A DNA stretch of 51,298 nucleotides from Catellatospora coxensis. Its GTDB lineage: Bacteria > Actinomycetota > Actinomycetes > Mycobacteriales > Micromonosporaceae. The stretch's first letter is position 1; every line of letters begins with the position of its first letter. Position numbers and translations under genes: made by a program. Positions 1 through 8,071 of this stretch are shown here, in pieces. The stretch covers positions 1 to 51,298 of the forward strand of contig NZ_BONI01000069.1 of assembly GCF_016862635.1 (NCBI RefSeq), given 5' to 3'. Below the pieces are notes generated by a model that was not told the origin of the DNA, made no database searches, and saw only the letters and a program-made list of their open reading frames with translations.

Positions 1-10
1 AAAGAGGGGG

Positions 11-670
11 TCAGTGGGTGGCGGGGGCGGTGGCGTGGCCGTCGACGAGGTGGAGTTCGGTGTCGCAGGCCGCCGCGGCTTGGGGGTCGTGGGTGGCGAA
101 GACGACGGCGGCGCCGCGGTCGGCTTCGGCGCGCAGCAGGGTCAGCACGGTCTGGCGGTTGGCGGCGTCGAGTTCGCTGGTGACCTCGTCGGCCAGCAGC
201 ACCGGGCCGCGCAGGGCCAGGCCGCGGGCGATCGCCGTACGCTGCTGCTGCCCGCCGGACAGCTCCTCGACCAGCTGCTCGCCCTGGTTGGCCAGGCCGA
301 CCCGCTCCAGCGCCTCGGCGGTGAGCCGGCGCGCGTCGGCGGCCCGCACCCCCGCCGACACCAGCGCGACCAGGATGTTCTCGGCCGCGGTCAGGGTCGG
401 GGCGAGCCCGTTGTGCTGCGGGATCAGGATGATGCCCTGGCCGGCAGCCTGGTCGCGGTCGCGCAGCGGGGTGCCGTCGAGGGTGACCTGGCCCTCGACC
501 GGGCGCAGCAGCCCGGCCAGCGCCCAGAGCAGCGTGGTCTTGCCCGCGCCCGACGCGCCCGTGACGGCCAGGATGCGGCCCGGCTGGGCGGCGACGCTGA
601 TGTCGCGCAGCACCGCCCGGTCCTTGCCGTACGCCATGGTGATGCGGTCGGCCAGCAGCATCCGGGTCAT
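11..670 (-). CDS. ABC transporter ATP-binding protein (LolD/MacB type)
   Basis: This 219-residue nucleotide-binding subunit should power the FtsX-type permease encoded two genes upstream. All core ABC motifs are visible: Walker A GASGAGKTT (residues 38-46), signature LSGGQQQR (137-144), Walker B VLLADE (157-162) and an ATHD switch-histidine segment. The ATG shares one base with the stop of the preceding ATPase gene and has a GAGGTGG ribosome site, so the three genes (permease, ATPase, ATPase) form one operon read leftwards. A second in-frame ATG lies three codons in. The family is LolD/MacB/FtsE-like; such exporters move lipoproteins, peptides or drugs, or transmit mechanical signals to cell-wall enzymes. 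Nothing here fixes the substrate. Confidence 0.9.
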   Translation of the reverse strand: MTRMLLADRITMAYGKDRAVLRDISVAAQPGRILAVTGASGAGKTTLLWALAGLLRPVEGQVTLDGTPLRDRDQAAGQGIILIPQHNGLAPTLTAAENILVALVSAGVRAADARRLTAEALERVGLANQGEQLVEELSGGQQQRTAIARGLALRGPVLLADEVTSELDAANRQTVLTLLRAEADRGAAVVFATHDPQAAAACDTELHLVDGHATAPATH

Positions 671-1617
671 CAGGCCACCTCACGGCTGTAGTCGGGGACG
701 ATCTGCCCGCGCCGGGAGTACGCCGCCGCGTCGTCCTCGGGCTCGTACTCGTCGGCGGCCACGAGCGCGCTGCCCGGCTGGGCGGCATGGGCCGGGGCCA
801 GCAGGACCGTGCCGTCGGGGCGCGCATGCACCCGCAGCTTGGTGCCCGGCGGGAGCAGGGCCAGCACGTCGGGCGGCAGGTGCACCGAGCCGTCCCGGCC
901 GACCACGGCGAACTCCTCGCCGAGCCGGCCCTCGCCACCGACCCGCCCGTCGCGGATGGTGACCTGGCGGCCCATGCCCGCACCGACCTCGGGGTCGTGG
1001 GTGACCACGACGACCGTGGTGCCGTTGCGGCGCACCGACTCCAGGGCCGCGATGACCTCGTCGCGGGCGACGGAGTCGAGCTGGCTGGTCGGCTCGTCGG
1101 CGAGCAGCAGCCCCGGCTTGTGCGCCAGCGCGACGGCCAGCGCCAGGCGCTGCCGCTCGCCGGGGGTCAGCTCGTGCGGGCGCTGGCGCAGCCGGCCGCG
1201 TACGCCGAGCAGGCCGACCAGGGCCAGCACGTCGCGCGGGGCCGGCAGGTCGGCGACGCCGTGGGAGCGGGCGGCCCGCTGGGCGAAGCGCACGTTCTGC
1301 TCGGCGGTCAGGTACGGCAGCAGGTTGCGCTCGGCGCCCTGCAGCACGACGCCGACCTCGGTGGCGCGCATCCGGGCGAGGTCCGCCTCGGACGCCTTGG
1401 CCAGGTCGGTCTCGCCGACGGTGGCCCGCCCGGCGGCCGGCCGGATCAGCCCGGCCAGCAGCGAGAGCAGCGTGGACTTGCCGGAGCCGGACGGGCCCAG
1501 CAGGGCCACCGACTCGCCGGGCGCGATATCCAGGTCCACCCCGCCGAGGGCGACCACGTCGTACCCTTCGAGCCGGTAGATGTAGACCAGGCCGCGACAG
1601 GTAACCGTGCCGTTCAC
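670..1617 (-). CDS. ABC transporter ATP-binding protein with C-terminal extension
   Basis: This is the second ATPase of the leftward exporter operon, 315 residues. I place the start at the GTG whose bases overlap the TGA of the permease gene (GTGA overlap); a longer upstream reading frame only mirrors the permease gene. Walker A GPSGSGKST is at 41-49, the signature is the less usual LTPGERQR (150-157), Walker B LLLADEP is at 170-176 and the switch His is near 207. About 85 residues follow the normal end of the fold. They read like a small beta-rich segment (RDGSVHLPPDVLALLPPGTK) and an acidic tail, and are absent from the partner ATPase. Two different ATPases for one large permease suggest a heterodimeric motor. 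The role of the tail is unknown. Confidence 0.88.
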   Translation of the reverse strand: MNGTVTCRGLVYIYRLEGYDVVALGGVDLDIAPGESVALLGPSGSGKSTLLSLLAGLIRPAAGRATVGETDLAKASEADLARMRATEVGVVLQGAERNLLPYLTAEQNVRFAQRAARSHGVADLPAPRDVLALVGLLGVRGRLRQRPHELTPGERQRLALAVALAHKPGLLLADEPTSQLDSVARDEVIAALESVRRNGTTVVVVTHDPEVGAGMGRQVTIRDGRVGGEGRLGEEFAVVGRDGSVHLPPDVLALLPPGTKLRVHARPDGTVLLAPAHAAQPGSALVAADEYEPEDDAAAYSRRGQIVPDYSREVA

Positions 1618-4600
1618 CGGCCGCCTCCTCGGATCAGTTCGGGGGTGGCCCGCTTGACCAGCCGGCCGCCGCGTACCACCGCCAGCACGAGCACCAGCAG
1701 CGCACCGGCGATCGCCAGCGGCAGCGCGTCCAGGGCGAGGCCGGGCACGAGCGCGCCGAGCACGTCCCCGGTCAGGTTCGGCGCGCCGGCCGTGCCGACG
1801 GTGACCAGCGGGATGCCGGGCAGCATCAGCGCCGCGGCCCCGACGCCGACCAGCAGCCCGACGACCATCGGCAGGCCGATCAGCGCGAGCCGTTCCCGCC
1901 GCAGGCTGCGGCGCAGCACGTTGGGGCGTACGCCGGTGACGCGCAGCGCGGCCAGCTCGGCGCGGCGGTCGCCGGCGCCCAGCCGGGTGCTGAGCATGAG
2001 CACGCCCAGCGCGAGCAGCGCGGCCGCGATACCGGCCAGCAGGTAGAGCCGCAGCCCCAGCGCGGGGGCGCGACGACCCAGCCGGGCCAGCTCGTCCGGC
2101 ACGGTCTCGGTGCGCAGCACCTGCACACCCAGACCGGCGAGCTTCGCGGCGAGGTCGGCCGGGGCGTCCGGCGCGGCCCACACCTCGTAGCGCAGGTCGC
2201 TCGCGTCGGACAGACCCTGCGTCACCGAGGCGGCCCGGGTCGCCAGGTCGAGGTCGAACAGCAGGCCGCGCTCACCCGCGCGGGGCAGCAGGGCGGCCTT
2301 CTCCAGCACGCTGAACCCCTGCGGGGCCTCGGCGAACGCGGGCAGGTCGAAGTGCTCCGGGTCGTCGCTGCTCGGTGCGGGGCCGGCCAGCACCGCGGGC
2401 AGCTCCGCTGGGGTGTCCAGGTAGGAGACGAGCACGTCGCCCTGGTCGGCGGAGTTCACGCTGAGGCCGAGCTGCGCGCCGGGGGTGACCCGTACGGTCG
2501 CGTTGGGCGTGCGGTCGACCAGGAAGCGCCACGCCGACGACTCCGCGAAGCGCAGCGGCAGCTGCTGCCCGCCGGAGCTGAGCGACTGCACGGTCAGCTC
2601 CGCCTGCACCGGGCCGCTCTCGCCGGGTTCCCGGCCGACCGCCAGGCCGACCAGGCGGCATGGCGTGCCCGCGCAGGCGGGCGTGGCAGCGGTGTAGTTG
2701 CGCGTGCCCTCCCGCAGCCTGCCCAGCCAGACGATGCTCGGCGGCTCACCCGGCGAGGACAGCACCGCGCCCAGCCGGGCCGGCGTCGTGCCGAGCGATC
2801 CCACCGCGGCCCGCGCGGTCAGCTGCGCGCCGACCTCGGCGGCCTGCGGCGCGTCGGCACGCAGCCGGCCCGCGAGCAGCGACAGCGTGGCGGCGTCGTG
2901 GTCGCGCCAGATGGCGACGGCGGGCAGCCGCTCGGACTGCACGCCGAGCAGCTCGACGCGCTGGTTGTTGTAGAGCTCGTCGACGCGCACCACGGCCATC
3001 GAACGGTTCGTCGGATCGGCCGCGGCCAGCGCCTTGACCAGCGCCTGCGGGTGATCGGCGGAGACGGCGTAGACGGTCGGCGCGCCGACCGCGTCGTCGG
3101 CCCGCTGGGCGCGGGCGTCGGCCGCGACGTCCCAGGCGGTGGCGGAGAAGGTCAGCAGCGCGACGGCGGCGGTGAGCACCGCGACGGTGCGGGCCGCACC
3201 CGGCCGGCGCGACAGCTGCGCCGCGGACAGCATGGCGGGCAGGCGGCCGCGGCGGCGGGCCAGGCCCAGCCGCACCCGCGACCAGAGGCTCAGCAGCCGG
3301 CCCGCGAGCACGCCCGCGACGATGGCCAGCGCCGCCGGGGCCAGCAGCGCCAGCGGAGCCGAACGGTCGCGCAGGGCCGCGGCCAGCGAGGCGATCGCCA
3401 GCGCGGCGGCCACGCCCTCCAGCACGCCCGCGCGCCAGGTGCCGCGCTGCGGCACGCGCCGCAGCAGGCCGAGCACGCTGCGGCCGAGCGTGGCACGGGC
3501 GGCCAGCCAGGCGGCGAAGCAGGCGATCAGCAGGCCGCCCACGGCGGCGGCGAGCACGGGCCACCGGATCTCGGTGTGTACGCCCTCGGCGAGCACCGAG
3601 CGCGCGGCCAGCTCGACGGCGCCCAGCCCGGCCGCCAGGCCCAGCGGTGCGCCGAGCACGATCAGCAGCAGCGTCTCACCCAGTCCGAACCGGACCGTGC
3701 CGCCGGTGCCGTAGCCGCGCAGCCGGGCCAGCGCCAGCTCCGGGCCGCGCTCCTCGGTCAGCGCCGCGACCAGCAACAGCAGCACGACGAACGCCAGCAG
3801 CACCAGCGGCACCGCGATGATGGGCACGGTCCGGGCAAGCGCGTCCTGGTCCTTGGCGGCGTCCTCGACGATCGACGGGAGCGCCGTCTCGACCTGCAGC
3901 TCGAACCCGTTCAGCGCCAGGCCGAGCGTGCCCAGCTCGTCGCGCAGCGCGGTGACGTCGTCCAGCCGCACCTGCCCGGGACGCAGCGGGTACGTCACGG
4001 ACAGCGTGACCGGCACCGCGTCGCCGAGCCGCACGTCGTCCTCGGCGCCGGTGAACACGGCGTCCAGGCGCGGCGCGCCCTCGCCACCCGACTGGGCCTG
4101 CGCGAAGTAGCCGTTGTTGCCCCAGTAGGACTCGTCCGGGGCGAGCGGGGTGTAGAGGCCGACGACCTCGTACGACCGGACGGCCGCGTCGCCCTGCGCG
4201 GGGCGTACCGACACCTTGTCGCCGACCTCGACGCCGGCCTCGGCCGCGGCACGCTCGCTGAGCAGCACCTGCTCGGCGTCGATGGCGCAGTCGCCGGTGA
4301 TCCGCAGGTGCGCGCACGCGCCCTGGTGCCAGGCCAGCCGGGCCGCGAAGCGGTTGGTGCGAGTGCTGCTCAGGGTCGTGTCGACGCTGACCGAGCCGAC
4401 GGGCCGGTCCAGCACCGCGGCCAGGTGCGGCGCCTTGGCCAGCGCCCCGTTGACCGTGGCCTGGGTGTCACCGACCGGCTGGTGGGCCGCCTCGGCGGTG
4501 TCCGCGCTGCCCTCGGCGGTCACGCTGACCGCGGCGGCGGTGGCCGGGGCCGCGCTCAGCGCGTCGGTCAGCACCGACTGCTGCGCGGCGCGGCCGTATG

Positions 4601-4709
4601 CCGGGGCGAGCACCGCCGCGGCGGTGGCGAACGCCGCGAGCGCCAGCACCACCGCCGACCGGCCGGAGCGGTGCCGGATGCCCCGCATCATGACGGACCA
4701 ACCGGTCAC
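1614..4709 (-). CDS. FtsX-family ABC transporter permease (large, two FtsX modules)
   Basis: This is the first gene of the leftward exporter operon, about 1031 residues. It has an N-terminal membrane helix, a large extracytoplasmic domain (roughly residues 40-290), a first block of helices (about 295-420), more helices and a second extracytoplasmic part (about 520-890), then a final helix block ending in a basic tail. This duplicated FtsX arrangement is usual for actinobacterial ABC-type export permeases. I choose the GTG at 4709 because GGAGG lies 5 nt upstream; an in-frame GTG at 4748 would add 13 residues without a ribosome site. A TTAGCGATTGGTCAG sequence 40-60 bp upstream resembles the operator found before the acyl-CoA genes. 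Substrate unknown. Confidence 0.85.
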   Translation of the reverse strand: MTGWSVMMRGIRHRSGRSAVVLALAAFATAAAVLAPAYGRAAQQSVLTDALSAAPATAAAVSVTAEGSADTAEAAHQPVGDTQATVNGALAKAPHLAAVLDRPVGSVSVDTTLSSTRTNRFAARLAWHQGACAHLRITGDCAIDAEQVLLSERAAAEAGVEVGDKVSVRPAQGDAAVRSYEVVGLYTPLAPDESYWGNNGYFAQAQSGGEGAPRLDAVFTGAEDDVRLGDAVPVTLSVTYPLRPGQVRLDDVTALRDELGTLGLALNGFELQVETALPSIVEDAAKDQDALARTVPIIAVPLVLLAFVVLLLLVAALTEERGPELALARLRGYGTGGTVRFGLGETLLLIVLGAPLGLAAGLGAVELAARSVLAEGVHTEIRWPVLAAAVGGLLIACFAAWLAARATLGRSVLGLLRRVPQRGTWRAGVLEGVAAALAIASLAAALRDRSAPLALLAPAALAIVAGVLAGRLLSLWSRVRLGLARRRGRLPAMLSAAQLSRRPGAARTVAVLTAAVALLTFSATAWDVAADARAQRADDAVGAPTVYAVSADHPQALVKALAAADPTNRSMAVVRVDELYNNQRVELLGVQSERLPAVAIWRDHDAATLSLLAGRLRADAPQAAEVGAQLTARAAVGSLGTTPARLGAVLSSPGEPPSIVWLGRLREGTRNYTAATPACAGTPCRLVGLAVGREPGESGPVQAELTVQSLSSGGQQLPLRFAESSAWRFLVDRTPNATVRVTPGAQLGLSVNSADQGDVLVSYLDTPAELPAVLAGPAPSSDDPEHFDLPAFAEAPQGFSVLEKAALLPRAGERGLLFDLDLATRAASVTQGLSDASDLRYEVWAAPDAPADLAAKLAGLGVQVLRTETVPDELARLGRRAPALGLRLYLLAGIAAALLALGVLMLSTRLGAGDRRAELAALRVTGVRPNVLRRSLRRERLALIGLPMVVGLLVGVGAAALMLPGIPLVTVGTAGAPNLTGDVLGALVPGLALDALPLAIAGALLVLVLAVVRGGRLVKRATPELIRGGGR

Positions 4710-4747
4710 CGTCGCCTCCACGCGTAAGAGCCCTATGTGCCCCGACA

Positions 4748-4767
4748 CCTTAGCGATTGGTCAGTCC
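4748..4767. promoter_or_regulatory. Putative TetR-type operator upstream of the FtsX exporter operon
   Basis: CCTTAGCGATTGGTCAG closely matches the sequence CCTTAGCGATCGTTCGG found before the 3-hydroxybutyryl-CoA dehydrogenase gene at 15.6 kb. It is the weakest member by context, because an exporter is not an obvious acyl-CoA gene. Confidence 0.35.
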
Positions 4768-4879
4768 ACCCGTGAAGCCGCTTCGCCTATCGTTGCCAAC
4801 CCGCATCCGAGCAGCTCTCCGGGCGGATTCACCTGCTCACAGAGCGTTAGCGACACCGGCGCTCAGCCGTTGCGCCGGC

Positions 4880-4911
4880 GGGTGCAGAGCAAGCGAATGG
4901 GTGCAGAGCAA
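4880..4911. repeat. Short direct repeat GGGTGCAGAGCAA (two copies, 19-bp period)
   Basis: Two exact 13-bp copies (4880-4892 and 4899-4911) lie in the 187-bp space between the FtsX permease start and the MeaB stop. No gene is seen in this space. Confidence 0.6.
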
Positions 4912-4953
4912 AGTCGCCGACACCTCATATACCCGCGCCCGGCGCGGTGCCGG

Positions 4954-5943
4954 TCAGACCAGTTCGTCGAGCAGCTGGGTGGCTGCGGCGTACGGGTCGA
5001 GGGAGCCGGCGACGACCTTGTCGGCGAGCGCGGCGAGCCCCTCGCCCGGCAGCTCGGCGAAGCGGGCGCGCAGCTGGCCCAGGGCCAGTGCCTCGATCTC
5101 GGCGGCGGCACGGCGACGGCGGCGGACCGTCAGCTGGTCGGTGTCGACCAGCCAGCTGCGGTGTTCCTCGATCGCGGCGATGATGCCGTCGATGCCCTCC
5201 GCACGCGCCGCGACGGCCTTGACCACGCGCGGCCGCCAGTCTCCGGGGCCGCGGTCCGAGCCGCCGAGGGCGATCATGCCCTGGATGTCGCGGTGGGTGG
5301 CCTCGACGCCGTCGCGGTCGGCCTTGTTGATGACGAAGATGTCGGCGATCTCCAGGATGCCGGCCTTGACGGCCTGGATCGCGTCGCCCATGCCGGGCGC
5401 GAGCAGCACCAGGGTGGTGTCGGCCAGCGAGGCGATCTCGACCTCGGCCTGCCCCACCCCGACCGTCTCCACGAGCACGACGTCGAAGCCGACGCCCGCG
5501 AGCACGCGTACCGCCGCCGGGGTGGCCGCCGACAGCCCGCCGAGATGGCCCCGGCTGGACATGGACCGGATGTAGACGCCGGGGTCGGTGGCGTGGTCCT
5601 GCATGCGGATCCGGTCGCCGAGGATCGCCCCGCCGGTGTACGGGCTCGACGGGTCGATCGCCAGCACGGCGACCCGCCTGCCGGCCGCCCGGAACGCCCG
5701 CACGAGCTCGTTGGTCGTAGTCGACTTGCCCACACCCGGCGACCCGGTCAGCCCGACGACGATCGCACCGCCCGCGGTGGGCGCCAGCGTCGCCGCGATC
5801 TCCGGCAGCGCCGCCGCCCCCGACTCGACCAGCGTGATCAGCCGCGCCACCGCCCTGGCCTCCCCCTCGCGCGCCCGCGCGACGAGTTCGGCCACCGACC
5901 GCTGCGGCGCGGGCGACGGGGACGGCGTGCTCGGCTCGGTCAT
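4954..5943 (-). CDS. meaB: MeaB/ArgK-type GTPase, chaperone of B12-dependent acyl-CoA mutase
   Basis: This G3E-family P-loop GTPase (329 residues from the chosen ATG) protects and reloads adenosylcobalamin-dependent methylmalonyl- or ethylmalonyl-CoA mutases in the cytoplasm. Walker A GSPGVGKST is at residues 67-75, followed by the family-typical D-P-S-S-P-Y-T-G-G switch segment, the G-x-G-Q-A-E region after VETVGVGQ, and the NKAD guanine-specificity motif. The N-terminus and C-terminal dimerisation arm (DPYAAATQLLDEL) are present. The ATG at 5943 is preferred over an in-frame TTG five codons upstream. Its client is probably the MeaA-type mutase at 27-29 kb. The thiolase gene upstream is separated by a strong hairpin, so the two may be separate transcripts. 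Confidence 0.93.
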   Translation of the reverse strand: MTEPSTPSPSPAPQRSVAELVARAREGEARAVARLITLVESGAAALPEIAATLAPTAGGAIVVGLTGSPGVGKSTTTNELVRAFRAAGRRVAVLAIDPSSPYTGGAILGDRIRMQDHATDPGVYIRSMSSRGHLGGLSAATPAAVRVLAGVGFDVVLVETVGVGQAEVEIASLADTTLVLLAPGMGDAIQAVKAGILEIADIFVINKADRDGVEATHRDIQGMIALGGSDRGPGDWRPRVVKAVAARAEGIDGIIAAIEEHRSWLVDTDQLTVRRRRRAAAEIEALALGQLRARFAELPGEGLAALADKVVAGSLDPYAAATQLLDELV

Positions 5944-5987
5944 CAAGTCACCAATCAACGGCGGGACGGGGTCAGCAGGTGCGCCTC

Positions 5988-6051
5988 AACTCTTGAAGAG
6001 TCGCGGCTTCCGGTCACCCGGATTGCCGCGACTCTTCAAGAGTTGCGCCAC
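5988..6051. repeat. Palindromic element, family D copy 1 (possible terminator)
   Basis: Two perfectly complementary 20-bp arms (5988-6007 and 6025-6044, starting AACTCTTGAAGAGTCGCGGC) enclose a 17-base loop that itself holds TCCGG/CCGGA. It is followed by GCGCCAC, as in the related copy near 33.15 kb. It lies between the thiolase stop and the meaB start. Confidence 0.8.
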
Positions 6052-6109
6052 GGAGGGCGGCGCGGTGCGCCGGGGGCGGCGCGGAGCGGCGCCCCCGGGC
6101 GGTGGTGGG

Positions 6110-7291
6110 TCAGGGGGCGACCTTGAGGATGAGGGCGTCGCCCTGGCCGCCGCCGCCGCAGAGGGCGGCCGCGCCGGTGCCGCCGCCGCGGCGCTTGAGT
6201 TCCAGGGCCAGGGTCAGGGCCAGGCGGGCGCCGGACATGCCGATCGGGTGGCCCAGCGCGATCGCGCCGCCGTTGACGTTCACGATCTCCGGGGAGATGC
6301 CCAGGTCACGGGTGGACTGGATGCCGACCGCGGCGAACGCCTCGTTGATCTCGACGAGGTCGAGGTCGGCGGCGGTCAGTCCCTCCTTGGCCAGCGCCTG
6401 CTTGATGGCGTTGGCGGGCTGGGCGTGCAGCGAGTTGTCCGGGCCGGCCACGTTGCCGTGCGCGCCGATCTCGGCGAGCCAGGTCAGGCCCAGCTCCTGC
6501 GCCTTCTCCTTGCGCATGACCACGACCGCGGCCGCGCCGTCGGAGATCGGCGAGGAGGAGCCGGCGGTGATGGTGCCGTCCTTGGCGAACGCCGGGCGCA
6601 GCCGGCCCAGCGTCTCCACCGTCGTGTCGGGGCGTACGCCCTCGTCCTCGCTGATCACGATCGGGTCGCCCTTGCGGGCCGGGATGGTGACCGGGGCGAT
6701 CTCCTCGGCGAAGCGGCCGTCCTTGATCGCGGCGGCGGCGCGCTGGTGCGACGCGGCGGCGAAGGCGTCCTGCTCCTCGCGGCTGATCTCGTAGCGGCCG
6801 TTGTGGCGCTCGGTCGACTCGCCCATCGAGCAGTTGTCCCAGGCGTCGGACAGGCCGTCGTGGGCCATGTGGTCCTTGACCACGACGTCGCCGTACTTGT
6901 AGCCGGTGCGCTGGCCGATCATCAGGTGCGGCGCGTTGGTCATCGACTCCATGCCGCCGGCCACCACGATGTCGAACTCGCCGGCCCGGATCAGCTGGTC
7001 GGCCAGCGCGATCGCGTCGAGGCCGGACAGGCAGACCTTGTTCACGGTGAGCGCGGGCACGCTCATCGGGATGCCGGCCCCCACGGCCGCCTGGCGGGCG
7101 GTGATCTGGCCGCCGCCGGCCTGCAGCACCTGACCCATGATCACGTACTGCACCTGGTCGGGGGAGACCCCGGCGCGCTCCAGGGCGGCCTTGATGGCGA
7201 CCGACCCGAGCTGCGTGGCCGACAGGTCCTTCAGGTTGCCGAGCAGGCGGCCCATCGGGGTGCGCGCTCCGCTCACGATCACAGAAGTCAT
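6110..7291 (-). CDS. Acetyl-CoA C-acetyltransferase (thiolase)
   Basis: This thiolase (393 residues) should condense two acetyl-CoA to acetoacetyl-CoA, the entry step of the ethylmalonyl-CoA pathway, or run in reverse in beta-oxidation. The nucleophile is Cys87 in [10 protein letters not shown]. The [10 protein letters not shown] histidine motif and the C-terminal [10 protein letters not shown] cysteine motif are intact, and the length is normal. The gene is divergent from the methylmalonyl-CoA epimerase gene. The 65-bp shared space carries a CCTTAACGATGGTTCGG operator-like site 36 bp from this start. The presence of Ccr, hydroxybutyryl-CoA dehydrogenases and a MeaA-type mutase nearby favours the biosynthetic direction, but this is inference. 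Confidence 0.93.
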   Translation of the reverse strand: MTSVIVSGARTPMGRLLGNLKDLSATQLGSVAIKAALERAGVSPDQVQYVIMGQVLQAGGGQITARQAAVGAGIPMSVPALTVNKVCLSGLDAIALADQLIRAGEFDIVVAGGMESMTNAPHLMIGQRTGYKYGDVVVKDHMAHDGLSDAWDNCSMGESTERHNGRYEISREEQDAFAAASHQRAAAAIKDGRFAEEIAPVTIPARKGDPIVISEDEGVRPDTTVETLGRLRPAFAKDGTITAGSSSPISDGAAAVVVMRKEKAQELGLTWLAEIGAHGNVAGPDNSLHAQPANAIKQALAKEGLTAADLDLVEINEAFAAVGIQSTRDLGISPEIVNVNGGAIALGHPIGMSGARLALTLALELKRRGGGTGAAALCGGGGQGDALILKVAP

Positions 7292-7326
7292 GGTGTACCC
7301 CTCCGAGTGGCCTGGTTCACGTATCG

Positions 7327-7343
7327 CCTTAACGATGGTTCGG
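7327..7343. promoter_or_regulatory. Putative TetR-type operator between thiolase and epimerase genes
   Basis: CCTTAACGATGGTTCGG differs at only 2 of 17 positions from the site before the dehydrogenase gene at 15.6 kb. It sits in the divergent promoter region, 36 bp from the thiolase start and 14 bp from the epimerase start, so one protein could control both. Confidence 0.55.
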
Positions 7344-7356
7344 TCAGACTAACCGC

Positions 7357-7836
7357 ATGACCGATCCCGCATCCCTGTCGACCTCATCACAGGGCATTCC
7401 GTCACAGTCCGTGGGTCTGCAGCGCATCGATCACGTGGGCATCGCGGTGCCGGATCTCGACGCCGCCATCGCCTTCTACGAAGGTACGTTCGGGATGACC
7501 TGCGTGCACACGGAGACCAACGAGGAGCAGGGCGTCCGCGAGGCGATGCTCCAGGTGGGGCCGAGCCCCGACGGCGGGGCCGTGCAGCTGCTCGCGCCGC
7601 TGCGCCCCGACTCCCCCATCGGCAGGTTCCTCGACCGCAGCGGCCCCGGCATCCAGCAGATGGCGTACACCGTCGCCGACATCGACGCGACCTGCGCCGC
7701 CCTGCGCGAGCGCGGCGTACGGCTGCTCTACGAGGTCCCCAAGCGCGGCACCGCCGGCTCGCGGATCAACTTCGTGCACCCCAAGGACGCCGGCGGCGTG
7801 CTTGTCGAACTGGTGGAGCCCGGCCACGGCCACTGA
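7357..7836 (+). CDS. mce: Methylmalonyl-CoA epimerase
   Basis: This VOC-fold metalloenzyme (159 residues) interconverts the 2S and 2R forms of methylmalonyl-CoA, and in the ethylmalonyl-CoA pathway also ethylmalonyl-CoA. The IDHVGIAVPDLDAA start of the fold holds the first metal histidine (His26), and the C-terminal VELVEP holds the metal glutamate. The position that is HH(I/M)AY in well-studied epimerases reads QQMAY here, so a metal-ligand histidine seems replaced by glutamine. The first 20 residues are a loose N-terminal extension. It is divergent from the thiolase gene and shares its putative operator. Confidence 0.9.
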   Translation: MTDPASLSTSSQGIPSQSVGLQRIDHVGIAVPDLDAAIAFYEGTFGMTCVHTETNEEQGVREAMLQVGPSPDGGAVQLLAPLRPDSPIGRFLDRSGPGIQQMAYTVADIDATCAALRERGVRLLYEVPKRGTAGSRINFVHPKDAGGVLVELVEPGHGH

Positions 7837-7857
7837 ACCACCGTGCGGCCACGGCGG

Positions 7858-7873
7858 CTGAATGATCGTTAAG
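7858..7873. promoter_or_regulatory. Putative TetR-type operator upstream of ccr
   Basis: On the reverse strand this reads CTTAACGATCATTCAG, matching the thiolase and dehydrogenase sites. It lies about 200 bp before the ccr start, in a 235-bp gene-free space (7837-8071) in which I see no other feature. Confidence 0.5.
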
Positions 7874-8071
7874 CCGAGCGTGGACTTTTTCACAGAAGCG
7901 TTCCCGCCGAAGCTACCGACCAGTAACGTCCGGCTCACCTGACCCGCCATGTGTGCCCGACCACATGGCGACCCGCAGGAGGGCCCGCCAAGGATGGCCC
8001 GCAGACCCGGAACTCACCGCCCGCAGCGCGAGCGCGGGACGCCGCAGTTCCCTCACCATGGAGGTGGCGCC

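Noticed and set aside
2352-4727. 791-codon plus-strand frame opposite the FtsX permease
   Set aside because: It mirrors the permease gene in GC-rich DNA; its translation is Arg/Gly/Gln/His-rich without any domain, while the minus-strand frame has membrane helices and operon overlaps.
7949-8071. Upstream extension of ccr from an ATG at 7949
   Set aside because: The added residues are unlike any part of the family and the GTG at 8072 has a near-perfect ribosome site.
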